Source: Bacillus sp. ISL-55 (GTDB lineage Bacteria; Bacillota; Bacilli; Bacillales; Cytobacillaceae). Taken from it: a stretch of 59,097 nt of DNA. Both the position numbers and the translations under genes were made by a program. Shown here piece after piece: positions 8,740 to 17,934 of the stretch. Within the stretch, counting starts at the first letter, position 1. Each line of letters opens with the position of its first letter. Location: NCBI RefSeq assembly GCF_018613155.1, contig NZ_JAGGQU010000004.1, positions 1 through 59,097 on the forward strand, read 5' to 3'. Below the pieces are notes generated by a model, which saw only the letters and a list, made by a program, of their open reading frames with translations, was not told where the DNA came from and did no database searches.

Positions 8740-10632
8740 TTACACCGAGAATCTAGCAAATACCATCCCCTGGAGTTCGCGTAGTGTTCGCAGGCTCAGG
8801 ATGAGTTCATCCTTTTGTCTGGTCGACATGGTGGCAAATGATAGAACGGAGCTGCCGCCGTTATTGCCCCATCTTTGCCTGATATAAAGGTCGAGCACGT
8901 GGCTGAAGGCTTCTTTAAGGTCTTCTGTGAATCCTTCTGTAAATATACCCTTTTCTTTTAAACTAGCGATTTTCTCTAGTGGCGTTCCCGGGATTCCTCC
9001 GTAATAGAGCGATAGGATTTGCAGGCTGTGGTGGAAAGGAAACAAGATTTCTTTTTTTATATCAATGTTTTTCCTCCCGAGCTTGAATAGCGCGCGGATC
9101 GGTTCGTCCAGTGTCGGGATTTCCTGCTCCCTTTCGGCCTGAACCATCCGATACAGGAAGATTTTTGAGCGGTCAAGCAGCTCTGCAATTTTTGCTTCGA
9201 ACTCCACGTTTAGCACTTCGCTCCCCGCTACGAAGCGGTAGGAGAAAAAGTTATGTGCCAGCAGAAGATTTTCATTAGTGGACTGCAGCATCCACTTCCT
9301 GACGCGATCCTGCCACTGCAGCAGCGTCCCTCTCCATCGCTCCTCGCTCGACATCATCAAGCCCTTGCAGCGGGCGTAACCGGCTGCTTCCAGCATTAAA
9401 GTGATCTCCGCACCTAACTTTTCAAAGTAGCCGTGCTCACTACATTCCCCATACACAAGGAAATGATCCTGATCCGTCAGCATGAACTGTTCACCTCGAC
9501 CGGCAGAACCCATTAAATAAAACGCAAAAGGTGCAGGTGGCTCCAGCCCTTTCTTGCGGAGTGCCGCAAGAGATAATTCGACTGCTCTCACTATCAACCG
9601 GTCGTATAATTTCGTGATGATATCGAGCAACGCTAGAGCCGGAACTCGATCTCGCATAAGCGTTTCGGTAATTTCATAGATTGCTGCCTTGATTTCAGGT
9701 AGGTTCGTTTCATCTGCTTCTTCAATCTTCTTTATCGTCCTCATCAAACTATCATTCTTTTTCCGGAGCAAATCGGTCAGCGTTACAACCCCGGAGATTT
9801 TCCCATCATCAACCACGGGCAGATGCTTGATTCCATTCAGCAAAATTTTCGATAACGCATCGTAATAGTAAGCAAACCTGGATATCGTTACCGGTTTCTC
9901 CGTCATAACTAGCCTGGATGGCTCTTCAACAGAAATCCCCTTCGCTACCACCCGGCCGACGATGTCCCGTTCGGTGATGATTCCTTTTAATTCCTGCTGT
10001 TCCACTACAAGTACCGAGCTTGTCTGTGAATTGGCCATCTTCCGTGCCGTTTCTTTGATGCTTGTTATTGGAGAAACTGATACTATTTCTTCAGTCATCA
10101 GATCCTGGACCCTCGCTAAAATCGTCTCTCCCTCGCCAATTCCCTTTGCCATTTTTACCTGCTCGGCAAGTGATCCATAAACATCTTTCAGCCTGATTGA
10201 AACCTGGGACAGCAGGTAATCATGTACATCCTGGTCATCCCACCTTTTTGCCAGGATGGAAAAAGGAATCAGAAGTGCCTGAACATCATCTACTGACCTG
10301 ACCTCGACATTGGCCTGCTGTTTATCGGCGCTCGAGAATCCGAGGAACTCTGCCAGACTTGAAAACCCAACAATTTCACCTTTTCGGATGACTTCAAGGA
10401 CTTCTTCCTGGCCGGCGGCATTTTTTACGAACACCTCGGCAATTCCCTGTAAAATCAATAAAAGCCCCTGACGTGGTGTGTCCGTCTTGAGCATCATTTC
10501 TTTTTTTCCATAGGTAAGAGCTTCACATTCCTCGACAAGGGAAAGGGCTGTGCGTTCATCCACCCCCTGAAACAGGGGATGGAACTGCACAGCCTTCCAA
10601 ATTTCCTTATTAAGCTTTTGTTGCATCGTCAT
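8740..10632 (-). CDS. cNMP-binding / tandem CBS / DUF294 nucleotidyltransferase-like protein
   Basis: A 630-residue cytoplasmic regulator. Domains in order are a cyclic-nucleotide-binding (CAP effector) domain at about 15-140, paired CBS domains at about 178-292 and a DUF294 nucleotidyltransferase fold at about 345-480. The transferase signature GSAGRGEQ followed by TDQD is intact. A DUF294 C-terminal helical domain follows to the end. No membrane segment is present. The family resembles the uridylyltransferase part of GlnD, and adenylate ligands are usual for CBS pairs. It overlaps the 3' end of the symporter gene by 23 bases, which implies coupling and suggests it controls that transporter. 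A second ATG two codons in is an equal start candidate. Confidence 0.9.
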   Translation of the reverse strand: MTMQQKLNKEIWKAVQFHPLFQGVDERTALSLVEECEALTYGKKEMMLKTDTPRQGLLLILQGIAEVFVKNAAGQEEVLEVIRKGEIVGFSSLAEFLGFSSADKQQANVEVRSVDDVQALLIPFSILAKRWDDQDVHDYLLSQVSIRLKDVYGSLAEQVKMAKGIGEGETILARVQDLMTEEIVSVSPITSIKETARKMANSQTSSVLVVEQQELKGIITERDIVGRVVAKGISVEEPSRLVMTEKPVTISRFAYYYDALSKILLNGIKHLPVVDDGKISGVVTLTDLLRKKNDSLMRTIKKIEEADETNLPEIKAAIYEITETLMRDRVPALALLDIITKLYDRLIVRAVELSLAALRKKGLEPPAPFAFYLMGSAGRGEQFMLTDQDHFLVYGECSEHGYFEKLGAEITLMLEAAGYARCKGLMMSSEERWRGTLLQWQDRVRKWMLQSTNENLLLAHNFFSYRFVAGSEVLNVEFEAKIAELLDRSKIFLYRMVQAEREQEIPTLDEPIRALFKLGRKNIDIKKEILFPFHHSLQILSLYYGGIPGTPLEKIASLKEKGIFTEGFTEDLKEAFSHVLDLYIRQRWGNNGGSSVLSFATMSTRQKDELILSLRTLRELQGMVFARFSV

Positions 10633-12277
10633 TCATCCATACTTCGCCGTTCTTATACGTCATCTGTTCAGGATAGCGAAGGTCGAGTACTTCCTCCTGA
10701 ATTTTTTGCGAAGGAGCCGGAGTCGCAAGTGAAACAATGACGTTCGCAAGGATTGCAGCTGTTGCACCAAACACTCCAGCACCGGTATCAATGATGCCAA
10801 GAATAGTGAAACCGCCGTATTTCGCTGCGAAAATGTATCCGAGTGTCACAGCAAGACCGATGAGCATACCAGCGATGACACCTTGTGAATTCGAACGCTT
10901 CCACCATACACCCAGAATCAGGGCTGGGAAGAACGTTCCACTGGCAAGCGCGAAGGCCCAGGCAACGATCTGAGTGATCGCTCCAGGAGGATTAAGGGCG
11001 ATCAGTCCTGCAAACAATGTAGCGACAACAATGGAAATACGCGCCACATTCAGGCGAGTTTTTTCCGTAGCGTTTGGCTTCATGACACGGTAGTAAATAT
11101 CGTGCGCAAAAGCGGAAGAAATCGCGATCATCAAGCCGCCTGCTGTAGAAAGGGCTGCGGCCATAGCGCCTGCCGCTACAAGGCCAATGACGAATACGCC
11201 TAGGTTAGCAATCTCAGGTGTCGCCATAACGACGATATCGTTGGAGATGATCAACTCACTCCACTGAAGGATTCCATCGCCATTTCCGTCGGCAACTTGA
11301 AGCTTTCCTGTATCGACCCATGTTTTCGTCCAGGCAGGAAGTTCACTGATTTTGCTGCCGGCAACCTTTGTCATCAGGATAAAGCGTGAGAACGCCGCAT
11401 AAGCAGGCGCTGACAGGTAAAGCAAACCGATGAATAGAAGTGCCCAGGCGCCTGACCAGCGAGCAGCCTTCATCGTTGAAACTGTATAGAAGCGGACGAT
11501 TACGTGCGGAAGACCCGCCGTACCGGCCATCAGTGTAAACATAAGGGCAAGGAACTGCCATTTCGTTCCGTTGGTGAATGGCGCGAAGTATTCCGAGATC
11601 CCTAGCTCACGGTCAAGCTCACCCATTTTGCCAACGAGCTCACCATAGGAAAGCCATGGGAGTGCGCTGCTTGTAACCTGGAGAGACATAAAAATGACTG
11701 GAATCAAGTAAGCAACGATCAAAATGATATACTGCGCAACCTGTGTCCAGGTGATCCCCTTCATACCGCCGAAGGCTGCGTATGTCGCAATCAGGACTAC
11801 CCCAATCATCGTGCCGAGCTTTGCATCGATTTCGAACAGTCGCCCGATTACCACGCCGGAACCCGAAAGCTGCCCGATCGAATAGGTAAAGCTGATGATG
11901 ATCGTTGAAATCGCAGCGATGACGCGTGCCGTATGGCTGTTGTATCGGTCACCGATAAATTCAGGAACCGTGTATCGCCCGTACTTCCTGAGCTGTGGCG
12001 CAAGCAGGAAGGTCAAAAGCAAATATCCGCCCGTCCAGCCCATGATATACGCCAGGCCGTCGTAGCCGAGCAGCATGATCGTACCCGCCATCCCGATAAA
12101 GGATGCAGCACTCATCCAGTCAGCGCCAATTGCCATCCCGTTAAAAATTGGCGGAACGCCGCGGCTGGCAACATAGAAGTCAGACGTCTGCTTAGCCGTA
12201 TTGTAAATCGCAATCCCGATATACAAACCAAATGTAGCTAAAATAATAGATAATGAGACCAAGAATTGTGTATCCAA
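10610..12277 (-). CDS. Sodium/solute (acetate-type) symporter of the SSS family
   Basis: A 555-residue membrane transporter with about 13 membrane segments and the sodium:solute symporter signature region (GIGLQ/GGMKGITWTQ type loops, GTAGLPHVIVRF). It fits the subgroup annotated as cation acetate symporter that co-occurs with DUF4212 proteins. An extra-membrane loop carries DGNGDGILQWSE (330-341), which matches a 12-residue EF-hand calcium loop (Asp1, Asn3, Asp5, Gly6, Glu12). TTG is the start, with AAGGGGGAG upstream. It follows the DUF4212 gene by 44 bases and overlaps the cNMP/CBS/DUF294 gene. The substrate is probably a short monocarboxylate, but sequence alone cannot fix it. Confidence 0.88.
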   Translation of the reverse strand: MDTQFLVSLSIILATFGLYIGIAIYNTAKQTSDFYVASRGVPPIFNGMAIGADWMSAASFIGMAGTIMLLGYDGLAYIMGWTGGYLLLTFLLAPQLRKYGRYTVPEFIGDRYNSHTARVIAAISTIIISFTYSIGQLSGSGVVIGRLFEIDAKLGTMIGVVLIATYAAFGGMKGITWTQVAQYIILIVAYLIPVIFMSLQVTSSALPWLSYGELVGKMGELDRELGISEYFAPFTNGTKWQFLALMFTLMAGTAGLPHVIVRFYTVSTMKAARWSGAWALLFIGLLYLSAPAYAAFSRFILMTKVAGSKISELPAWTKTWVDTGKLQVADGNGDGILQWSELIISNDIVVMATPEIANLGVFVIGLVAAGAMAAALSTAGGLMIAISSAFAHDIYYRVMKPNATEKTRLNVARISIVVATLFAGLIALNPPGAITQIVAWAFALASGTFFPALILGVWWKRSNSQGVIAGMLIGLAVTLGYIFAAKYGGFTILGIIDTGAGVFGATAAILANVIVSLATPAPSQKIQEEVLDLRYPEQMTYKNGEVWMNDDATKA

Positions 12278-12321
12278 AGTTCTCCCCCTTATTCAAACGC
12301 TCTTTTTTCTTTCTCCGTGAC

Positions 12322-12624
12322 TTAGTGGTCCAGGCTTTTTCCTTCGCTCAGCTTGACGTTCTTCTCTTCATCGATACCATACTTCCTGTCAATTCCATCA
12401 CTAAGTTTGGCATTGACAAACAGCAGGATGATGAATGTTACTACTGCACCCTGCGCTCCCATGAAATAGTGGAACGGGAAGCCTCCGATTGAAATCTCGC
12501 TTAGCGGTTCTGCGATCATCACCGCACCGAATGAAACAAGGAACCAGATAATGAAATAAATGATCATGTTACGGGTCTTTTCACGGAAATACGCGTCAGC
12601 AACTGACTTATCAATTTTCTTCAC
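12322..12624 (-). CDS. DUF4212 small subunit of the symporter
   Basis: A 100-residue protein with two membrane segments (about 19-40 and 55-75) and a charged C-terminal tail. It fits DUF4212, small proteins encoded directly before SSS-family acetate-type symporters and thought to act as an accessory subunit. The family features visible are YFREKTRNMIIYFIIWFLVSFGA and GFPFHYFMGAQGA. GTG at 12624 is preceded by AAAGGGG. It is the first gene of the four-gene unit (DUF4212, symporter, cNMP/CBS/DUF294, exonuclease). The promoter should lie in the 167 bases to its right. A near-palindrome, TGAAAGCTTGCTTCA (about 12696-12710), lies there, but I cannot assign it to a regulator. Confidence 0.88.
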   Translation of the reverse strand: MKKIDKSVADAYFREKTRNMIIYFIIWFLVSFGAVMIAEPLSEISIGGFPFHYFMGAQGAVVTFIILLFVNAKLSDGIDRKYGIDEEKNVKLSEGKSLDH

Positions 12625-12791
12625 ATTTACACCCCTTTGGTTTTGCTAATCCCCTTTGTATAATCCTTCATGAATGACAGACACAGCCTTGCAATTGAAA
12701 GCTTGCTTCACTCCTTTATTTATGGATTTTATTTATATGAACCCTGCGCCAGGCAAGGTCGATACCTTTTTTTTAAAAGAATGTCGACGGA

Positions 12792-12974
12792 TTAACTCAA
12801 GCTGAAGATGAATTTTAGCGTTTCGAAAAATGGTGCCGGTACCATGATGATCTGGATGAGGAAGTAGAGAAATATGCTCAGGAACGGGACAGCAAGGAAA
12901 ATTGCCTTGTTTTTCTTCAAGCCAAGGAAAAGGCTAATGCCGGTAATAACCAGCAGACCGATTAGAATGATCAC
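12792..12974 (-). CDS. Small two-segment membrane protein, unknown
   Basis: A 60-residue hydrophobic protein with two membrane segments (about 2-18 and 26-47) joined by a short LKKNK turn, and a short tail. The GTG start has an excellent ribosome site, AGGAGG, 7 bases upstream, which is the main reason to accept so short a gene. I do not recognise the family. It lies upstream of, and in the same direction as, the DUF4212-symporter unit, with 167 bases between, so it may be a separate transcript. No function can be given. Confidence 0.6.
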   Translation of the reverse strand: MIILIGLLVITGISLFLGLKKNKAIFLAVPFLSIFLYFLIQIIMVPAPFFETLKFIFSLS

Positions 12975-13279
12975 GTTGATTCCTCCTGTGTAGAAATTAG
13001 TGAAGATATATTTGCATAGTTATGAATAAATATTTATTTAACTAAATCTTTAGAAAATTTAATTTAATTATCCATATAATGTCCAGGCAGGTCAATACGT
13101 TATTTCTAAAAAATGTAATCGCTTTCTATGTCGATATTTTACTGACCGTGTAAAATTCGTTAGTAATAGTAGGGGTTTAACGGGGTAAGAGGTAAAGGAG
13201 TTTGTCGAAAAGTATTTTTAGCTGGTGCGGTATATTTCCCATAGTATTGTATCGTTTGTAATGATTTTACAGAATAGTA
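12975..13279. other. AT-rich intergenic stretch
   Basis: No gene supported. The left part is very AT-rich (13010-13080), consistent with an upstream region for the small membrane-protein gene. Confidence 0.4.
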
Positions 13280-13309
13280 AAAGGAACACTCGCCTATGAG
13301 TGTTCCTTC
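13280..13309. terminator. Hairpin, probable terminator
   Basis: A perfect stem AAGGAACACTC / GAGTGTTCCTT with a 6-base loop. T-rich sequence on the minus strand follows (TTTTAC). It could end leftward transcripts from ggt after passing the adjoining repeat element. Confidence 0.6.
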
Positions 13310-13316
13310 ATTAGAA

Positions 13317-13502
13317 TAGGCTCTTTTCTCAAACTTTGTTGCTATTGACTACAAAATAAAAGTGAATGAACTATGTTTCTTCGCAAAGTAGACTCTTGTT
13401 ATGAGAAAAGAGCATGCAAACTTAATACCGACCTACACAATGGCTTTATATTACGTTAAAATCGGCTTTAGGATTTTAACAACACCTTTACGAAAACAGC
13501 AT
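13317..13502 (+). repeat. ~186-bp dispersed structured element, copy A
   Basis: This copy matches 56323-56510 in reverse complement. The first 26 bases (ending AACTTTGTTGCT) are identical, a 57-base middle is diverged but of equal length, and the last ~100 bases are nearly identical. Two self-complementary features are kept in both copies. One is GCTCTTTTCTCA with TGAGAAAAGAGC around the middle. The other is GTTAAAATC and GATTTTAAC around the loop GGCTTTAG. No open frame or transposase is present. It lies just past the 3' end of the gamma-glutamyltransferase gene. Confidence 0.8.
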
Positions 13503-13512
13503 TGAATATAAT

Positions 13513-15117
13513 TTACCAGCAGGCAATTGCGCCGTCGGTTCTCATTTCCGTTCCGCCGGTCAGCACGCCGGTTTCTGGATTGCGGACAATGACCTGGCCG
13601 CGCCCGAAGCTTCCGCCATCATATGCTACCTTCATCTGATGCCCGCGGGCTGCGAGTTCCTTGACAATATGATTCGGGAAGTTGTGCTCCACTTCGATTT
13701 GTTTGCCTTCGATCCATTGCCAGCGCGGTGCATCAAGCGCTGCCTGAGGATTCAAGCCAAAGTCAATCATATTCATCGCTACCTGAACATGCCCCTGTGG
13801 CTGCATATAACCGCCCATCACGCCGAACGGTCCGACTGCCTGGCCATCCTTCGTGATGAAGCCAGGAATGATTGTATGGTATGTCTTCTTGCCCGGAGCA
13901 AGCGCGTTCGCATGGTTAGGATCAAGCGAGAAGTCATGTCCGCGGTTTTGCAGGCCAATCCCTGTACCTGGAACAACAACACCAGAGCCGAAGCCCATAT
14001 AGTTGCTCTGGATGAAGGAAACCATGTTGCCTTCTCCATCCGCGGTCGACAAGTAAACTGTTCCCCCTTTAGGGAGCTGGCCAGGTTCCGGCATTCTTGC
14101 TTCATCATTGATCTTAGCTCTAGCGTCCTCACCATACTGCTCTGATAGTAGGTCCGCTACCTTTGCCTGCATCGTCTTAGGATCGGTGACATATTCCTTG
14201 CCATCCGTGAAGGCCTGCTTCATGGCTTCAAGCTGAAGGTGGACACCGTTCACGTCATCCCGATGAGTAAACTCATAACCTTTTAAAATATTCAATGCCA
14301 TCAAGGCAACAATTCCCTGCCCGTTCGGCGGGATTTCCCAAACCTCATGGCCGCGGTATGTTACAGAAATCGGCTCCACCCATTCTGGATGATAGTTTTC
14401 GAGATCCGCCTTGCTCAGGAAAGCACCTGCTTTTTCAGACGCGTCTGCGATTTTATCAGCCAAGGCGCCCCTGTAAAAGCTTTCCCCATTCGTTTCCGCA
14501 ATCTCCTGTAGCGTGTTCGCATGGTCCTCAGATTTCCACATCTCGCCTACTTCAGGAACCTTGCCATTAGGAGCGAATACCCGGAACCACTCATCGTACT
14601 CCTCGCCCTGGAAGCGATTCTTGTAAGCATTGTAAGCACCCTTCCAATATTTTGCGAGAGTTGGAGTCAGCGGGTAACCGTTGCGCGCATAGTCGATCGC
14701 TGGCTGCAGTACCTCAGTAAGCGGCAGGCGACCGAATTTTTTCGACAGCTCCGCCCATGCTGATGGTGCTCCCGGAACTGTAACCGGAATCCAGCCATGT
14801 GAAGGCATTTTTTCATGGCCAAGTTCTTTCACTTTCTCAATAGAAATCGATTGTGGCGCAGGACCGCTCGCATTCAGGCCATACAGCTTGTCTTTTACCC
14901 AAACAAGCGCGAACGCGTCGCCACCGATTCCATTAGAAGTAGGCTCAACAACCGTCAGGCACGCTGCCGTCGCAATTGCTGCATCAATCGCGTTGCCGCC
15001 CTTTTTTAAAATATCAAGCCCAGCCTGCGCAGCAAGCGGCTGTGACGTAGCGACCATCCCATTACGCGCCACCGACGTCATCCGCTGAGAAGGATATGGA
15101 TATGTATGCAAAGACAT
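13513..15117 (-). CDS. Gamma-glutamyltransferase family protein, YwrD-like
   Basis: A 534-residue Ntn-hydrolase of the gamma-glutamyltransferase/cephalosporin acylase family, which cleaves gamma-glutamyl or related acyl amides and autoprocesses into two subunits. The predicted processing Thr is T353 in KGGTVYLST. The GGDAFALV region and the SGSFGRGQ-like C-terminal GGSFGRGQVIV loop are also family features. There is no signal peptide: the protein begins with a short polar stretch before the conserved MVATSQPLAAQAGLDIL, so it should be cytosolic like YwrD and unlike secreted Ggt. GGGGGAA before ATG supports the start. It appears to be monocistronic. Whether it acts on glutathione-like peptides or other amides is unknown. 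Confidence 0.88.
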   Translation of the reverse strand: MSLHTYPYPSQRMTSVARNGMVATSQPLAAQAGLDILKKGGNAIDAAIATAACLTVVEPTSNGIGGDAFALVWVKDKLYGLNASGPAPQSISIEKVKELGHEKMPSHGWIPVTVPGAPSAWAELSKKFGRLPLTEVLQPAIDYARNGYPLTPTLAKYWKGAYNAYKNRFQGEEYDEWFRVFAPNGKVPEVGEMWKSEDHANTLQEIAETNGESFYRGALADKIADASEKAGAFLSKADLENYHPEWVEPISVTYRGHEVWEIPPNGQGIVALMALNILKGYEFTHRDDVNGVHLQLEAMKQAFTDGKEYVTDPKTMQAKVADLLSEQYGEDARAKINDEARMPEPGQLPKGGTVYLSTADGEGNMVSFIQSNYMGFGSGVVVPGTGIGLQNRGHDFSLDPNHANALAPGKKTYHTIIPGFITKDGQAVGPFGVMGGYMQPQGHVQVAMNMIDFGLNPQAALDAPRWQWIEGKQIEVEHNFPNHIVKELAARGHQMKVAYDGGSFGRGQVIVRNPETGVLTGGTEMRTDGAIACW

Positions 15118-15189
15118 TTAGATTCCCCCAATATATTTTCGTCTTACGAAATATTATAGCAAAATAGCTGAAAATTCTAAATAAAAAAG

Positions 15190-15765
15190 TTAATTATCAA
15201 CTAATAGAGTAAACGACATCAATGTCATTAATAGCCCACCAAGGTAAAAAACTATTGGAAATATAAGAGGAGGTGCATCGGCATCAAAAATCTGCAATAT
15301 TATATTTCCGTTTTCATTTGTGAGAAAAAATGAACCTATGAATAATAGAAAAGTTACCCAAATCATTATATATCTGTTTGTTGATAACCCAGAGACCTGA
15401 ACACCATGGAAAACATCTAGATATCTTAAAATAAAGTTAAAAATGTAGATGAGATACGCAGCCAGTAGAATCCAAAATATCGAAGTACCATAAGCAATCC
15501 TTAAAAAAGGTGTAACCCAAAAGAAGCCCATCAGCAAAAATAAAACAAAGCCAACTCGGTTCCACATGGTTCTTGGGTCAGAAACTTTCTTGTAAAAAAG
15601 GATAGAGACGATTGTTCCTGCAAAAATGAGTGCCATATTCATTATAAAGATTGATTGCGACCAATCGGGAATGGAACTTCCAATAAAGTTGAAAAAGAAA
15701 GCTAGAAGTAATCTGGAGAAGGTTTCAAATAATAATTCATCATCTTTCTTCCGTTTATGTTTCAT
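15190..15765 (-). CDS. Multi-pass membrane protein, unknown
   Basis: A 191-residue protein with a basic N-terminus (MKHKRKKDDE) and about six membrane segments. A small loop carries KKVSDPRTMWNR between the second and third, and the last segment runs to the C-terminus. I do not recognise the family. AAGGAC lies 7 bases before ATG. The gene is AT-rich compared with its neighbours. It sits alone between the pbp terminator and the gamma-glutamyltransferase gene, about 70 bases from the latter, so co-transcription is possible. No function can be given. Confidence 0.7.
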   Translation of the reverse strand: MKHKRKKDDELLFETFSRLLLAFFFNFIGSSIPDWSQSIFIMNMALIFAGTIVSILFYKKVSDPRTMWNRVGFVLFLLMGFFWVTPFLRIAYGTSIFWILLAAYLIYIFNFILRYLDVFHGVQVSGLSTNRYIMIWVTFLLFIGSFFLTNENGNIILQIFDADAPPLIFPIVFYLGGLLMTLMSFTLLVDN

Positions 15766-15825
15766 CTTATCAGTCCTTATTGATTTATGTTGCTTTAATA
15801 CGCATATATCATCTGTTTGGTTTCA

Positions 15826-15857
15826 TAAAAAAGCCCGGCCTTTTGACCGGACTTTTT
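15826..15857. terminator. Bidirectional terminator next to the pbp stop
   Basis: AAAAAGCCCGG and CCGGACTTTTT form a stem with one mismatch. It is flanked by A and T runs so that it can work in both directions. The pbp stop codon lies directly beside it. Confidence 0.75.
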
Positions 15858-15858
15858 A

Positions 15859-17859
15859 CTACATTCCATTCTGAAGTCTTAGTTCATAAAAATCCTTCAC
15901 TCGCGTCACAACATCCTTTGACCCCGAATCCTCGATCATCATTGCGACAATCATATCGGCGGATTGCGGATTGTAGGCGACGAACCATCCTAGTTCCCGT
16001 CCTTTATCGCCCTGCTTTTCCTTGATTTCCGCTGTGCCTGTTTTACCGGCGAGCGGATAGTTGGCAATCAGCCCATTATGCGCGGTTCCTTTTGGATCGG
16101 TGATGACTTTTGTCAGCATATTGCTTAAAGCTGCTGCATTTTCGGGACTGACCACACCTTCCTGCCAAATCTGTCCCTGCTCACCCTCCATATTAAGAAT
16201 TGGCTTAATCAAGTTGCCCTTATTCACGAATGGCGAATATGTCGTCGCCAGATGCAGGATATTCATTTCAACCTGCCCCTGCCCGTAGGCAGAATCCGCC
16301 AGGCTGATTTCGCTGTCAATATTGCCGATTTGCGATGGCTCGATTGGATAGAGATATTCCGGCTGATCTTCAAAGCCAAATTTCTTCAATCCTGCTGTAA
16401 AAGTATCCTGTCCCATTCCGAGCGCTGCCCGGGCGAAGTAAATATTATCAGAATAGATCAGCGCTTTTTCAAGGTTGATGCTTCCTTTTACATCAGAGTA
16501 TCTTGTCACCTTGTACTTGCCCCACGATGCGTCTTTTTGCCACTGTTTCTCATTGATATCAAATGCTGTATCCAGCTGGAGTTTTCCACTCTCAAGTCCG
16601 ATTGCCGCTGTGATCGGCTTGATCACAGAACCCGGCACATAGGTCAGCTTGAATCTATTAAGCATCGGCTTAAGCGGATCATCTTCTAGCATTTTGCGTT
16701 TGTTTTGCGAGATTCCAAGTGCCATTTCATTCGAATCGAATCCTGGCGCACTGACCAATGCCAGCGTCTCTCCGGTAGTCGGATTGATTGCTGATGCTGT
16801 ACCCGATTTTCCTTTTAGCTGGTCGTATAATTGCTGCTGGGCAACTACATCGATTGTCAGCTTAACATCCTTCCCATTTTCAACCGGCTTTTCAGCAAGT
16901 GTTTTGACGGTGCCATCCTCTTTTACAATCGAGATTTTCACTCCGTTTGTTCCTTTTAATTGTTCTTCTAGGACCTGTTCAAGGCCGCGGCGGCCAATTA
17001 GGTCAGTTGCGGTGTAGCCTTTGCCCTCCAGTTTTTCCAGGTCATCGGCTAGGATTGGGCCGACATATCCGATTAAGTGGGACAGCGCCTCTCCGTATGG
17101 ATATTCGCGGGCACCTACATTCTGGCTCTTCACGCCGGGCAGCGTGAATAATTTTTCATGAAGGCCTTTATCTTCCTTCGAAATTTTCTTCAACGGCACG
17201 AATAAGTCTGGTTTTACCCAACCTGCATTCATGGCCTTGTTGATTTGCTCCTCGGACATATCGAGCAGCTCGGCCAGTTTGGAGATCGTTTGCTCTTTTT
17301 GCTCACCCAATTCGCCTGGCACTACTCCGACTTGAGGAGCTGTCCCATTGATCGCAAGGCCATTACCAGCGCGGTCAAGGATGCTGCCGCGTTCTGCCTG
17401 GACATTCTTGAAACTGAGTTTATCCCCTGCTTCAAGCTCAGGAAAAATATAAGTCGTATTCCAATCGACAAACCAATTTGTTTCTTTGTCACGTTCTTCT
17501 TTTACAAGAGTAGCATTGTGGCCGAATTCGATCGGACCAGCGGCACTATTCATTTTTGCCGAAAAAGGAAGCTCAGCGTTTGCTTCATGTTCTTGTTCTT
17601 CCTCAGGCTGTTTATAGCTTACCTTCAGCTGATCAATCTCCAAATCTTTATAAATTTTATTATAGCGATCCACAAATTCCTCCTTAGTGATGGAATCCTT
17701 CGCTTTCTCTGATAAAAATGCATACATTTCATCAAACTTCTGGTCGTTCCAAAGTTTTACGTACTGGGAAAACCGTTCTTCGGGAGTCGGTTCTTTGCTG
17801 CAGCCGGAAATGAGTGCGGCGATTACGACCGACATGATTATAAATAAAGCACGTTTCAT
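15859..17859 (-). CDS. Class B penicillin-binding lipoprotein, PBP3/MecA-like
   Basis: A 666-residue peptidoglycan transpeptidase. It begins with a lipoprotein signal (ALISGCS, Cys near 20), then a MecA-type N-terminal NTF2-like domain (about 28-140). A PBP dimerisation domain (about 150-320) precedes the transpeptidase domain. Catalytic motifs are complete: S411-V-I-K414, S470-D-N472 and K606-T-G608. Length and order match B. subtilis PBP3 (pbpC, 668 residues) and the relatives of MecA/PBP2a. It acts outside the cell, tethered by lipid. GAGGAGGG before ATG supports the start. It lies downstream of spoIIQ behind a terminator, so it is probably a separate unit. A role in beta-lactam tolerance is possible from the family but is not shown here. 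Confidence 0.93.
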   Translation of the reverse strand: MKRALFIIMSVVIAALISGCSKEPTPEERFSQYVKLWNDQKFDEMYAFLSEKAKDSITKEEFVDRYNKIYKDLEIDQLKVSYKQPEEEQEHEANAELPFSAKMNSAAGPIEFGHNATLVKEERDKETNWFVDWNTTYIFPELEAGDKLSFKNVQAERGSILDRAGNGLAINGTAPQVGVVPGELGEQKEQTISKLAELLDMSEEQINKAMNAGWVKPDLFVPLKKISKEDKGLHEKLFTLPGVKSQNVGAREYPYGEALSHLIGYVGPILADDLEKLEGKGYTATDLIGRRGLEQVLEEQLKGTNGVKISIVKEDGTVKTLAEKPVENGKDVKLTIDVVAQQQLYDQLKGKSGTASAINPTTGETLALVSAPGFDSNEMALGISQNKRKMLEDDPLKPMLNRFKLTYVPGSVIKPITAAIGLESGKLQLDTAFDINEKQWQKDASWGKYKVTRYSDVKGSINLEKALIYSDNIYFARAALGMGQDTFTAGLKKFGFEDQPEYLYPIEPSQIGNIDSEISLADSAYGQGQVEMNILHLATTYSPFVNKGNLIKPILNMEGEQGQIWQEGVVSPENAAALSNMLTKVITDPKGTAHNGLIANYPLAGKTGTAEIKEKQGDKGRELGWFVAYNPQSADMIVAMMIEDSGSKDVVTRVKDFYELRLQNGM

Positions 17860-17934
17860 ATGTATCCCTCCTCACGTTGATTTTACCATAGATTTCCCAT
17901 TTACATAAATCCGGATGATTTCTTATTATTCCAA

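Noticed and set aside
12696-12710. Catabolite-response (cre) site before the DUF4212-symporter unit
   Set aside because: The near-palindrome is one base too long and lacks the central CG of the cre pattern.
13317-13502. Insertion sequence remnant
   Set aside because: No transposase fragment and no clear terminal inverted repeat with target duplication could be seen; listed as an element of unknown type.
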